DNA of 64,000 bases from Bacteroidales bacterium. GTDB lineage: Bacteria; Bacteroidota; Bacteroidia; Bacteroidales; P3. Below the pieces are notes generated by a model, which worked only from the letters and a program-made list of their open reading frames with translations, did not search any database and was not told where the DNA came from. Of the stretch, positions 48,934 to 57,321 are shown piece by piece. The position numbers and the translations under genes were made by a program. The DNA is taken from assembly GCA_017429685.1 (NCBI GenBank), contig JAFROL010000027.1, positions 62,001 through 126,000 on the forward strand, written 5' to 3'. Position 1 is the stretch's first letter. Each line of letters begins with the position of its first letter.

Positions 48934-49013
48934 TGTTGATAGGTATATTTGTTCTATTTGGTGGTACCATTCTGCGGCAGGGGATAACAGGCGTGGTTGT
49001 TATCTTCGTGCTT

Positions 49014-49505
49014 TTAAGAATTGTTGAGGGTTCGGAGTCTTTTCTTTATGCGCTCGATGCGATGGTTTACGGCGGCCTCGGTGATGCCAAGTGTCAGGCC
49101 CATTTCGCGTGCCGGGATTCCGTCGAGGTAGAGTAAAAGGATTGTTTTTTCGTCGGGCGCGAGGCGGTCGATAAGCTCGTAGAGCCGTTCCACAAGGCTG
49201 CTCTGGCTTTCCTCGGCGAGGTTGTTGTAGGTCACGTCGTCGAGACGGGTGAACATAGGCGAGAGGGAGCGGTGGCGCACCTGCGACACGGCGGTATTGA
49301 AGGCTACGCGATAGACCCAGGTGCTCTCTTTGCTCTGGCCCCGGAAGCTGGGCCAACTCTCCCACAGTGAGCACACGATGTCCTGATACATATCCTTGAC
49401 GTTCTCGGGGTCGCGGTCGGTAAACATAAGGCACACCTTGAAGATGGTGCTGTCGCATCGGTGCAGCATCTCCAAAAATGCAATATGTTGGCTGTCGGGT
49501 TCCAC
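49014..49505 (-). CDS. ECF-type RNA polymerase sigma-70 factor
   Basis: The 163-residue sigma factor has region 2 (FKVCLMFTDRDPENVKDMYQ, IVCSLWESWPSFRGQS, WVYRVAFNTAVSQVRHR) and region 4 (ELIDRLAPDEKTILLLYLDG, PAREMGLTLGITEAAVNHRI). The box TATATTAGTCGCAAAAAA (49520-49537) lies only 15-32 bp upstream of the start, so the 5' leader would be very short if it is a promoter. It is followed by a membrane protein gene. Confidence 0.92.
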   Translation of the reverse strand: MEPDSQHIAFLEMLHRCDSTIFKVCLMFTDRDPENVKDMYQDIVCSLWESWPSFRGQSKESTWVYRVAFNTAVSQVRHRSLSPMFTRLDDVTYNNLAEESQSSLVERLYELIDRLAPDEKTILLLYLDGIPAREMGLTLGITEAAVNHRIERIKKRLRTLNNS

Positions 49506-49519
49506 AAAAGCGCTTTTTC

Positions 49520-49537
49520 TATATTAGTCGCAAAAAA
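49520..49537 (-). promoter_or_regulatory. TTTTTTGCGACTAATATA box upstream of the second sigma factor
   Basis: It is a near-identical copy of the box at 45210-45227. It is a candidate promoter recognised by this sigma factor itself (autoregulation), or another shared site. Confidence 0.4.
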
Positions 49538-49608
49538 CGACGAAAACTACTATAAGAGAACGAAAAAAAAAAGCAGTTTTATTATTACAGCACTGATGTT
49601 CAGCGCGA

Positions 49609-49655
49609 TGAAAGCGGAAAACGGAAAGCGGAGAGCGGAAAGCGAAGAACCGCGT
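49609..49655 (+). repeat. CGGAAAG array, copy 7, ending in CCGCGTCAGC
   Basis: Five to six GCGGAAA/GCGGAGA units run into GAAGAACCGCGTCAGCAC, the reverse complement of the CTGACGCGG flank. The element order is the mirror image of 43348-43440. Confidence 0.9.
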
Positions 49656-49706
49656 CAGCACTAACGTACTGTCGTTATAACGTTATATCGATTTAACGTT
49701 ATAACG

Positions 49707-49760
49707 ATTCACGAATTAACTCATTCACAAATTAACTCATTCACAAATTAACTCATTCCA
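49707..49760 (-). repeat. 16-bp triplicate ATTCACAAATTAACTC
   Basis: Three tandem units at 49707, 49723 and 49739. The last one supplies the stop codon and final residues (GMS) of the EFR1 protein gene. Just upstream, GTTATAACGTTATATCGATT forms further AT palindromes (49673-49705). Confidence 0.9.
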
Positions 49761-50539
49761 AAAGTGTACTGTCCTTTGCCCTGCGTAGCTTTGCCGAACT
49801 GGATGGCGTTGTTCGGACAGTGGTGGTAGCAGGCCATACAGTTGGTGCAGTTGCCGTGCCATACGGGGCGGAGGCCCTGCTTGACGCTGCCTTGTGGGTC
49901 GGCGTAGTCGCCCGACATCGTGATGTTACCCAGCGGACACACCTTGGCGCAAAGTCCGCACGAGATGCAGCGGTCGGTGGTGTAAAACTTCTTGTCGGTA
50001 ATCAGCAGGCTGTAGAACAGGGCGTTGGTGACGTAAGTGTTAATCCAGGGCACCTTGCCGCGAACCACGTCGACCACCTTCTCGCGGCGCCCGATGCGTT
50101 CCGCCACCTGCGGCAGGCGCTCGCGGACGGCGGCAATCTTGCGCGCCGCGTTCTCGTCGCTGTCGAGGTCGAAACCCTTCAAATTGACGTATGTTTCCGG
50201 CATCACAAATGAGAAGGCGGCATCAAGGGCTATACTTTTCTTCTTCAGCTCTTTGGCAAAGCGTTCGGGCGTGCGGCCCACGTTGTCGCCACAGGTGCAG
50301 GCAAGGTAGCAATACGACGGTTGGGCGTTGATTTCGAGCCGTTTCACATAGCCGCTCACAATGCGCGGCACCGCCCACGAATAGACGGGACAGACAAAAC
50401 CCAACGCCTCGCCGGACGAGAGATCGACCTTCGGTGCTGATTCCAAAGGATTTATAAGCATCAGGCGGTCACCCGTCAGACGGGCCAACTCTTCGGCCAC
50501 AAACTTGCTGTTGCCACAGCCGGAAAAATAGAGAATCAT
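49748..50539 (-). CDS. EFR1 family ferredoxin-flavodoxin
   Basis: The 263-residue protein has a flavodoxin-like N-terminus (MILYFSGCGNSKFVAEELAR, with the FMN phosphate loop TGNS replaced by SGCGNS). At about residues 190-235 lie two [4Fe-4S] motifs, CISCGLCAKVCP and CTNCMACYHHCP. This matches the EFR1 family of electron carriers found in anaerobes. Its start overlaps the stop of the small membrane protein gene by 4 nt. The stop codon and last three residues come from the 16-bp repeat. Confidence 0.9.
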   Translation of the reverse strand: MILYFSGCGNSKFVAEELARLTGDRLMLINPLESAPKVDLSSGEALGFVCPVYSWAVPRIVSGYVKRLEINAQPSYCYLACTCGDNVGRTPERFAKELKKKSIALDAAFSFVMPETYVNLKGFDLDSDENAARKIAAVRERLPQVAERIGRREKVVDVVRGKVPWINTYVTNALFYSLLITDKKFYTTDRCISCGLCAKVCPLGNITMSGDYADPQGSVKQGLRPVWHGNCTNCMACYHHCPNNAIQFGKATQGKGQYTFGMS

Positions 50540-50874
50540 ATCTTGTTGTTTTTAAAGCATTTCAACCAATGGAAAGCCTGAACCGACGGCCTTGCGCCAC
50601 TTTGCGCTTCGAGCAGATAGGCCGACCGCTCGAACGGGATTTCACGGTAGGCGCGTTCGGCGTTGCGGTAGCGCAACAACCCCACCAGCCAGAAGAGTAG
50701 ATAGAGCAGATAGAAGCCCACCAGCAGCAACGCCGCCTGCTGCCACAGGTGTACCGTCTCGTGGCGCAACTCGCGTTCGTTCAGCCCCTTGCCGTTGTAG
50801 AACACAAAGGGGAACAGCGTGATGGCGTGGAAACGACGCGGCGGGAAACGACGTGTATTTACCAGTAAAGCCAT
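50536..50874 (-). CDS. Small membrane protein with HExxH-like motif
   Basis: The 112-residue protein carries RHETVHLWQQ (His-Glu-x-x-His, zinc-binding type) at about residues 37-46, followed by a membrane helix (LLVGFYLLYLLFWLVGLLRY) and FERSAYLLEAQ. The pattern H-E-x-x-H-x-x-Q-Q then a hydrophobic helix is typical of a conserved family of unknown function in this phylum. The size is very small for a metallopeptidase. It lies between the TonB_C-like gene (6 bp) and EFR1 (4-nt overlap). Confidence 0.65.
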   Translation of the reverse strand: MALLVNTRRFPPRRFHAITLFPFVFYNGKGLNERELRHETVHLWQQAALLLVGFYLLYLLFWLVGLLRYRNAERAYREIPFERSAYLLEAQSGARPSVQAFHWLKCFKNNKI

Positions 50875-50880
50875 CGGAAT

Positions 50881-52431
50881 CTATTTGTAGTTGGCGTTGG
50901 TCAGCGTGCCGTTGCTTACGGTGAATTCCAGCACCTGCCAGCAGTCCATCTTGTTGCCCTTCTTGTCCTCGGCGGGGCTCCATTTCTGCGGCATCGTCTT
51001 CACGATGTCGAGCACCATATTGGCAAACTCGAACAGCTCGCCCTTGCCTTTGCTGATCACCTGCCAGCGGCCGGCCTCGCCCTTGCAGTTGACCATAAAG
51101 CCGATGCGCACGCGGAACAGGCGGTCCTTGGCGCGCTCGTCGGTCAGCGGACGGTTGAGGAACCAGTTGCGCAGCGCCGTCTTGCCGCCTTCGTATTCGG
51201 GCGACTTCTTGGGTGCCTTGAAATTGCCCACAGCCTCAGCCAGTTGCTTGTCTTCGACCGAACGGACGCTGGCCTCGTTGCAGAGCACAAACGACGTTGC
51301 CGCCATCTCGGCCTCATCCTCCTCGAAGCTGCGCGGCGAGAACTTCGACGACACGACGACGCCCTCCTTCACCCTGATTTCCTGAGTCTTCGACACCACA
51401 TAGTCGCTCACGCCGAAGCTGTTGGTCTGCCAGCTGCCGTAGTGAATCACATATTCGCCGGTAATCCAGTCGGCAAAGTAGCAGCTGTCGTGGACAAAAC
51501 GGCGGTGGCCAAACGCCATACCGCCCACAACACTGTCTGCCAGATAGTCAAACATTTGCTGCCAATGTTGGCCACTACTGTTGTGCGTCTTGATTTCGGA
51601 AACAAAAAGCGAGTCGTCGTGGAGCAGCCACGTCCCGAACGGGGCACCATTTACCGAAGGTACTCCAATCCAGCTGGAGCCACACTTCAGAGGGTCGTTG
51701 CCAAAGAATTCCATCACAAGGGTCAAGCCGTTGGCTTTCTGCTTGAAAAGCCCTTTGTGGCCATTGTAGGTCACCGCCTCGCGGTCCGATGCGCAATGCA
51801 GATAGAACTCCTTGAAGCGCTCGTTCATATTATATATCTTGGCCTGGTCGTGTCCCAACTTCGCACGGCCCGACTGATATTCGGCCATTATCTTGTCCGA
51901 AATGAAAACATTGTCAACCACTTGCCCGTTGACGACATTCAAGTAGCGCGTGCCCCGGGCCTCGTCGCTCTTCTGCTCCTTTTTGTCTTTAGGTAACAGC
52001 CTCAGTTCCAGAATGCCGGAATACCAGTCGGCCTCCACGGCCGTCTCGCCAAGAGGCTGCTCGGAATGCAGCGGCGCAATCAGGAAATAGTCGGGCGCGA
52101 CAACGGTGTCGATGCCCGTCTCGGTCCACAGGTTGCCAGTGCGTGTGCGGAAGCGCATCGCCTTGACAGACAGCAGCTTTATCTTTTCGTCGATCAGCTC
52201 CATCTTGGCGATATGGCCGCGGTTGTTGTTGAGGCTCCACGACTCGAAAGGAGTCTCGCTCATAGTGCGCTGAAAATAAGACATCACCACCGACGGCGCA
52301 CAGCGGTCGACGGCGACGGCATACCGTTTGCCGTTCCACAGCAGGGTGTCGGCATCCTGCGCAGTCTGTGCATTGGTAGTCAGCACGCTGGCTATCAGCA
52401 GTATCGTCAAAAGAAAGGGATTGCGTTTCAT
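50881..52431 (-). CDS. Secreted protein with C-terminal TonB-like domain
   Basis: The 516-residue protein has a signal peptide (MKRNPFLLTILLIASVLTTN). The long central domain is unrecognised (about 30-400). The last 90 residues (RVRIGFMVNCKGEAGRWQVI, then FEFANMVLDIVKTMPQKWSP and CWQVLEFTV) fit the TonB C-terminal fold used in many Bacteroidota envelope proteins, but there is no N-terminal anchor or Pro-rich linker as in true TonB. It is 9 bp downstream of the YiiX lipoprotein gene and so part of the same transcription unit. Confidence 0.72.
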   Translation of the reverse strand: MKRNPFLLTILLIASVLTTNAQTAQDADTLLWNGKRYAVAVDRCAPSVVMSYFQRTMSETPFESWSLNNNRGHIAKMELIDEKIKLLSVKAMRFRTRTGNLWTETGIDTVVAPDYFLIAPLHSEQPLGETAVEADWYSGILELRLLPKDKKEQKSDEARGTRYLNVVNGQVVDNVFISDKIMAEYQSGRAKLGHDQAKIYNMNERFKEFYLHCASDREAVTYNGHKGLFKQKANGLTLVMEFFGNDPLKCGSSWIGVPSVNGAPFGTWLLHDDSLFVSEIKTHNSSGQHWQQMFDYLADSVVGGMAFGHRRFVHDSCYFADWITGEYVIHYGSWQTNSFGVSDYVVSKTQEIRVKEGVVVSSKFSPRSFEEDEAEMAATSFVLCNEASVRSVEDKQLAEAVGNFKAPKKSPEYEGGKTALRNWFLNRPLTDERAKDRLFRVRIGFMVNCKGEAGRWQVISKGKGELFEFANMVLDIVKTMPQKWSPAEDKKGNKMDCWQVLEFTVSNGTLTNANYK

Positions 52432-52440
52432 ATTTCAGGT

Positions 52441-53130
52441 TTATTTTCGTTCAATGGTTGTGACATACCGCAGGTTCGTGTCGCGCAGCATATCGTTGGG
52501 TATCGTGCCCATAACATCCTGTGGTATAGGCATTCCAAGCAATCCGAACAGCTCGACCCAATAGGTGGGAAACTCGCCGTCGGCTTTCTTGAAGTTCATC
52601 GGCGCCTCGCCGAAGACAAACGAACCGTCGCTGGAAATATAGGCGTTGCGGACCAGCTCGCTGCAGTACTGCTCCTCGTTGTCGGCCAGGAAACACATAT
52701 CGTAGCCGCGCCCGACATAACGTTTGGCATTTGCCACAAAGGCGTCTCGGTTTGCATTGTCTTTCAACCGCATAACGTCGAAGCGCGGATATGAACCGTC
52801 CTTGAGCTTGAAGTCGGCAAAGAAGGTGTCGATAGGGTAGCGCGCCACACCGCGCTTGATGGTGGCATCGATGACAAAGGTCGAATCACCGTCGACCTCG
52901 ACAATCGCTACGTGGATATAATTGGTTGAACTGCTGTCGTCTGTGGCGTCGGCGAGGGCCTGGTCTGCAGAGGCCGAGTCGGACAGGGTGTAGCTCATTG
53001 GTATGCCGACGAAAATCAAATCGCCGTTTTGCAGTCCGTTATCGTCCACACCGGCCGGCCTGTCGGTAGTGTTTCGGCACGAGACAAAAGCAAAAAACGC
53101 CAAAAATAAAGATAATAATAACTGTTTCAT
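52441..53130 (-). CDS. YiiX family permuted NlpC/P60 lipoprotein
   Basis: The 229-residue protein has a lipoprotein signal (MKQLLLSLFLAFFAFVSC) followed by LQNGDLIFVGIP, the catalytic His in NYIHVAIVEVDGD, VGRGYDMCFLADNEEQYCSE (catalytic-type Cys in YCSELV) and APMNF. This is the permuted papain-like amidase fold of YiiX/YaeF. It is a close relative of the C-terminal domain of the 35550-37907 protein. It is likely to act on a periplasmic amide or ester bond; substrate unknown. Confidence 0.85.
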   Translation of the reverse strand: MKQLLLSLFLAFFAFVSCRNTTDRPAGVDDNGLQNGDLIFVGIPMSYTLSDSASADQALADATDDSSSTNYIHVAIVEVDGDSTFVIDATIKRGVARYPIDTFFADFKLKDGSYPRFDVMRLKDNANRDAFVANAKRYVGRGYDMCFLADNEEQYCSELVRNAYISSDGSFVFGEAPMNFKKADGEFPTYWVELFGLLGMPIPQDVMGTIPNDMLRDTNLRYVTTIERK

Positions 53131-53306
53131 AACTTTTGGGAAACGGCAAAAAGGGGAAAATATTGTATTGGCCGACGTTTAAATGCCACAGAACCGACCC
53201 GACAGCCAAAAGAGCTGAATAGCAAGTAGATAGCACAAAACGCCGAAAAACAGGACAGCATAGCGCCAAAATGACACCACCGCAATATTTTCGCACACCG
53301 TTAGCA
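53131..53306. other. Intergenic region upstream of the YiiX lipoprotein gene
   Basis: No TAnnTTTG promoter or gene is evident here. It is bounded on the right by palindrome copy D. Confidence 0.4.
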
Positions 53307-53361
53307 GGCAGTTCTTATATCGTTCTTATATCGCGAATATAAGAACGATATAAGAACTGCC
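53307..53361. repeat. TTCTTATAT palindrome, copy D
   Basis: The left arm 53307-53331 and right arm 53337-53361 are perfectly complementary over 25 bp, with loop CGCGA. The 53-bp core is identical to copy B. It lies between two minus-strand genes, downstream of the LytTR regulator gene. Confidence 0.94.
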
Positions 53362-53455
53362 CTCGAACGAAAGGCCAAAATACGGCACAGATGCCGACCG
53401 AATAGCCGGCATAGAAGCCGAAGCATCATATTTCCCCAAGCTTCCGGAGCTTGAA

Positions 53456-54322
53456 CTACAACTTGTCGCCGGCAAAAACCTCTACAACGCGCTGATTATA
53501 TGAGCGAGAGACCGGTATCGGACGCGACCCTTGAACCAGCTCGATCACAAGGCCGTCCTTTTCTTTGCGCAGAAGCTTAACATTTTCAATATTAACCATA
53601 TATCCACGATGACACCGCAGCAGGCCCTGATATTTTTCGGTATCGTCGAGCAGCTTCATCGAGCTGTGAAGAATGAACGTCTGCTCCTTTCCCTCATTGA
53701 TATAGTGGATGTTACTATAATTATCGGCGGCTTCGACATAGAGGACATTGCTGCGTCTGGTCGAAAAAGCCAGCTTGCCGCCGCGGTCATAGAAAAGCAT
53801 ATTCTCGCCCTCGGTAGGCAACTGCGCCGAAACCGAGTCGACAATGCGTTGAAGGCTGTGAACCTGCTGCTTACGATCGTCAAGATACGACACCAGCACC
53901 GCTATGGCATAGGGCACCACGATGACCGAAAGGAAATCGAGCAGCACGTGCCAAAGCATATCGGAGAATGCCAGGTTAGCCTCGTTGCCAAGAAAAAAAG
54001 CTATAACCGTCAACAGAACGGTGATGACGACCAGCTCGCCGACCATCCATATTATGAAGTGGAAAAACTCCATAGTATGCTTATGTTCAATATAGTACAG
54101 CAGCATCCGGCTAATGATGAACATAGCCGAGCCACTCGAAAACATAATGACAGTAAATATGTATATATTCAGCTTCGACACAGGCTCCTCGGCACGCATA
54201 TACGCCGCCGGCTGGTAAAAGACGACAAAGAGCATAGCGACGACAATCATCGTGCCAATAAAAAGCCATATACTCTTCATCTCGTTAAAGAATTTCGGTA
54301 TTTTAACAATGTTTTTCGCCAT
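53456..54322 (-). CDS. LytTR-type transcriptional regulator with membrane domain
   Basis: The 288-residue protein has four N-terminal membrane helices (SIWLFIGTMIVVAMLFVVFY, LNIYIFTVIMFSSGSAMFII, and two pairs to about residue 150). A coiled linker follows (DDRKQQVHSLQRIVDSVSAQ), then a LytTR DNA-binding domain at the C-terminus (VLYVEAADNYSNIHYINEGK, LHSSMKLLDDTEKYQGLLRC, HRGYMVNIENV). Membrane-tethered LytTR proteins respond to envelope signals. Three direct repeats at 54346-54396 lie in its own upstream region. Confidence 0.88.
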   Translation of the reverse strand: MAKNIVKIPKFFNEMKSIWLFIGTMIVVAMLFVVFYQPAAYMRAEEPVSKLNIYIFTVIMFSSGSAMFIISRMLLYYIEHKHTMEFFHFIIWMVGELVVITVLLTVIAFFLGNEANLAFSDMLWHVLLDFLSVIVVPYAIAVLVSYLDDRKQQVHSLQRIVDSVSAQLPTEGENMLFYDRGGKLAFSTRRSNVLYVEAADNYSNIHYINEGKEQTFILHSSMKLLDDTEKYQGLLRCHRGYMVNIENVKLLRKEKDGLVIELVQGSRPIPVSRSYNQRVVEVFAGDKL

Positions 54323-54345
54323 AATGTTAAAAAGATTTCACGTAA

Positions 54346-54397
54346 TTCACCCAAAAATATATAATTTCACCCAAAAAAACGCACTTTTACCCAAAAT
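54346..54397. promoter_or_regulatory. Three TTCACCCAAAA direct repeats at 20-bp spacing (LytTR operator candidate)
   Basis: TTCACCCAAAAA at 54346, TTCACCCAAAAA at 54366 and TTTACCCAAAAT at 54386 are exactly 20 bp apart, so all face nearly the same side of the helix. They lie between the LytTR gene and fabH. On the minus strand the first copy contains a TATTTTTG -7-type box (54359-54352). Confidence 0.65.
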
Positions 54398-54508
54398 ATT
54401 GCCCCAAACATCACTTTTAACAAAAATAATTTTGTATTTTTTTCTTATTTTGCAACCCGAAACGCAAAATCTGCTTGTGCAGGTTTTATTAAAAAAGAAT
54501 ACTATAAT

Positions 54509-55504
54509 ATGAAAATAATTGGAACAGGTAGCGCACTTCCCGAAAAAGTTGTAACCAACGATATGCTTACCGGATTTCTGGACACAAGCGACAGTTGGAT
54601 CACTTCACGGACAGGAATCCGTACTCGTCATCTACTGAGCACCGAAACGCTGGGCGAGTTGGCTATCACCGCAGCACAGTCTGCCATCGAATCGTCCGGG
54701 CTTCAACCCGAAGAAATAGACTATCTTATTTGCTCGAATGTTGCAAACAGCTATGTGTCGCCCTCGTTGGGCAGCATCATTCTGGCACCACTGGGGCTTT
54801 GCTGCCCCTGCTTCGACCTCAACGGTGCCTGCGCCGGACTGATTTATTCGCTCGACATCGCCGACGCCTTCATCAAGACCGGCAAAGCGAAAAAGATCCT
54901 TATCGTGGCAGCCGAGGAACCGTCGCGCTTCTGCAACTGGCACGAACGCGAGACCTCCGTCCTGTTCGGCGATGGCGCTTCGGCGCTGGTAGTCACTGAA
55001 GGTGAAGGTTTTAAAGACTTCCGTCTGACCGGCGAGACACACACCGACGCGCTGTATTACAAACGTTCGCTCGAGTCGACCCCATACGACCGCGTCGACG
55101 AAAGGACGATGCCGCTCGTGATGAATGGACGCGAAGTTTTCAAACTGGCAGTGAAATCCTGCATCAAGGATGTGGACACGATACTGGAACGCAACAACCT
55201 GAAGGGCGACGACATCGATATGTATCTGCTTCACCAGGCCAATCTGCGCATCATCGACTCAATCCGCGAACACCTTGAGCAACCGAAAGAAAAATTCCCG
55301 ACAAACCTGCAGAAATACGGCAACACGTCGTCGGCAAGCATCGGAATCCTTATCGACGAGATGTCCAGAGCCGGCGAGCTCAAGGACGGTTCCACGCTTG
55401 TTCTCAGCGCTTTTGGTGGCGGATTTGTGACGGCTGCCGCAATACTGAAATGGAGCGCCATATCGTATCCTGAAAAGGCTGACAATGAAAATAACAATCA
55501 ATAA
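54509..55504 (+). CDS. fabH: 3-oxoacyl-ACP synthase III (FabH)
   Basis: This 331-residue KAS III starts elongation by condensing acyl-CoA with malonyl-ACP. The catalytic triad is Cys108 (LNGACAGLIY), His242 (LLHQANLRI) and Asn272 (YGNTSSAS). It is first in the fabH-fabF-fabZ-fabG-acpP order, 27 bp before fabF. The LytTR-type repeats lie 112 bp upstream, so envelope-responsive control of the cluster is possible (inference). Confidence 0.93.
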   Translation: MKIIGTGSALPEKVVTNDMLTGFLDTSDSWITSRTGIRTRHLLSTETLGELAITAAQSAIESSGLQPEEIDYLICSNVANSYVSPSLGSIILAPLGLCCPCFDLNGACAGLIYSLDIADAFIKTGKAKKILIVAAEEPSRFCNWHERETSVLFGDGASALVVTEGEGFKDFRLTGETHTDALYYKRSLESTPYDRVDERTMPLVMNGREVFKLAVKSCIKDVDTILERNNLKGDDIDMYLLHQANLRIIDSIREHLEQPKEKFPTNLQKYGNTSSASIGILIDEMSRAGELKDGSTLVLSAFGGGFVTAAAILKWSAISYPEKADNENNNQ

Positions 55505-55531
55505 TATTCACGAAATCAAATTATTAAATAT

Positions 55532-56770
55532 ATGAAACGAGTAGTTATTACCGGACTGGGTTGTATATCACCCCTTGGCAACAACGTAGACACAATGTGG
55601 AGCGAACTGCTGAAAGGCTCTTGCGCCATAGATACCATAAAATCAATAAACACCGACGCTCTCACCGTCAAGGTGGCCGCCGAGGTGAAAGACTTCAGAC
55701 CCGAAGATTTCGACATCGACAAGGCTATGATTCGCCATAACGACCGCTATGCGCTCTATGCCATAGCCGCAGCAACGCAGGCTATGCGCGACAGCGGCCT
55801 CGAGGTGGGCAAAGACGTGGATTCCAGCCGTTTCGGCTGCGCCATCGGATCGGGCATCGGTGGCATCCAGACCTTCTGCCGCGAGCACGCATCGCTGCTC
55901 GAGAACGGTCCGCGCCGCGTGTCGCCCCTTTTCATCCCCGAAATGATTGCCAACATCGCATCGGGCAACACAGCCATCGTCTTCCACGCCGAAGGTCCCA
56001 ACCTGCCGGTGGTGACGGCCTGCGCAACAGGCACACATTCAATCGGTGAGGCCTACCGTATGATTCGCGAAGGCCGCGCCGACGCTATGATTACCGGCGG
56101 TACCGAGGCTGCCATCTGCGAAATAGCCATCGCCGGCTTCGCCAACAGCAAGGCCCTCTCGACCTGCGAGGACCCGATGGCCGCATCGCTGCCCTTCGAC
56201 CTGCGCCGCAAAGGCTTCGTTATGGGCGAAGGCGCTGGCGTTATGATTCTGGAAGACTATGAGATAGCTCGCCGCCGCGGAGCACACATCTATGCCGAGG
56301 TGTGCGGTTACGGCAACAGCTGCGACGCTTTCCACTACACCGCACCGCGCGCCGACGCCAAATGCGCCACCAACTGCATCAAGTGGGCTCTGGAAGAGGC
56401 CGGATACAAAGAGGGCGAAAAGGTGTATATCAACGCCCACGGCACCGGCACGCCGCTCAACGACAAGACCGAGACCCTGGCCATCAAGCAGGCTATGGGC
56501 GAAACGGCAGCACGCCAGGCTGTCATCAGCAGCACCAAGTCGATGATGGGCCATATGCTCGGAGCAACAGGCGCCATCGAACTGGTCATCTGCGCCAAGA
56601 CGCTGCAGGATGGCAAGGTGGCCCCCACCATCCATCTGGACCAACCCGACCCCGAATGCGACCTCGACTACACGCCGCACACCGCTCGCGACTACGCTGC
56701 CGACCTGACAATCAGCAACTCGTTCGGCTTCGGCGGACAGAACGCCTGCGTGGCACTGCGCAAAATCTGA
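55532..56770 (+). CDS. fabF: 3-oxoacyl-ACP synthase II (FabF)
   Basis: The 412-residue KAS I/II condensing enzyme has the N-terminus MKRVVITGLGCISPLGNNVD, nucleophile Cys in VVTACATGTHSIGEAYRM, and histidines in YINAHGTGTPLNDKTE and STKSMMGHMLGATGA. SFGFGGQNACVAL ends the fold. Length and motifs are standard. It is followed 38 bp later by fabZ. Confidence 0.95.
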   Translation: MKRVVITGLGCISPLGNNVDTMWSELLKGSCAIDTIKSINTDALTVKVAAEVKDFRPEDFDIDKAMIRHNDRYALYAIAAATQAMRDSGLEVGKDVDSSRFGCAIGSGIGGIQTFCREHASLLENGPRRVSPLFIPEMIANIASGNTAIVFHAEGPNLPVVTACATGTHSIGEAYRMIREGRADAMITGGTEAAICEIAIAGFANSKALSTCEDPMAASLPFDLRRKGFVMGEGAGVMILEDYEIARRRGAHIYAEVCGYGNSCDAFHYTAPRADAKCATNCIKWALEEAGYKEGEKVYINAHGTGTPLNDKTETLAIKQAMGETAARQAVISSTKSMMGHMLGATGAIELVICAKTLQDGKVAPTIHLDQPDPECDLDYTPHTARDYAADLTISNSFGFGGQNACVALRKI

Positions 56771-56808
56771 AAAAAATTGGTTATTATATATTGAAATCAT
56801 AAAGTATT

Positions 56809-57225
56809 ATGACTAGAGAAGAAATCAAAAACTATCTGCCACACCGCGAGCCTATGCTGCTTGTCGACGATGTGACTATGGAAGGCGACACTGCCGTAGG
56901 TCACTACCACGTGCGTGGCGACGAATATTTCGTTCAGGGCCACTTCCCGGGCTATCCTGTTGTACCCGGAGTGATACTGTGCGAAATAATGGGCCAGTGC
57001 TGCTGCACGCTGATGCTCGAAGAACTGCCCGGACGCCTCACTTTCTATGCCGGTATGGACAAGGTGCGCTTCAAAAACCAGGTGCGCCCCGGCGACACCA
57101 TCGAGGTGCGCGGCAAAATCACAGCCAAACGCGGACTGACATTCTTTGTCGATGCCGAAGCCAAGGTCGACGGCAAACTGTGCGCCAAAGGCAGCCTGAT
57201 TTTTATGCTGGCAGACAAGAAATAG
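56809..57225 (+). CDS. fabZ: 3-hydroxyacyl-ACP dehydratase (FabZ type)
   Basis: The 138-residue hotdog-fold dehydratase has LPHREPMLLVDDVTMEGDTA, catalytic His in VQGHFPGYPVVPGVI and the helix CEIMGQCCCTLMLEEL containing the catalytic Glu. It converts 3-hydroxyacyl-ACP to trans-2-enoyl-ACP. The GQCCCTLM segment is unusually cysteine-rich for this family. Confidence 0.93.
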   Translation: MTREEIKNYLPHREPMLLVDDVTMEGDTAVGHYHVRGDEYFVQGHFPGYPVVPGVILCEIMGQCCCTLMLEELPGRLTFYAGMDKVRFKNQVRPGDTIEVRGKITAKRGLTFFVDAEAKVDGKLCAKGSLIFMLADKK

Positions 57226-57321
57226 CATCCAAATTTATTAAAAAGCGCTCCGAAAATTCTGCCGACCGATATACGACAAGCATTTTTTCGGAGGAATAAA
57301 AACATCAATAAACGATAAACA

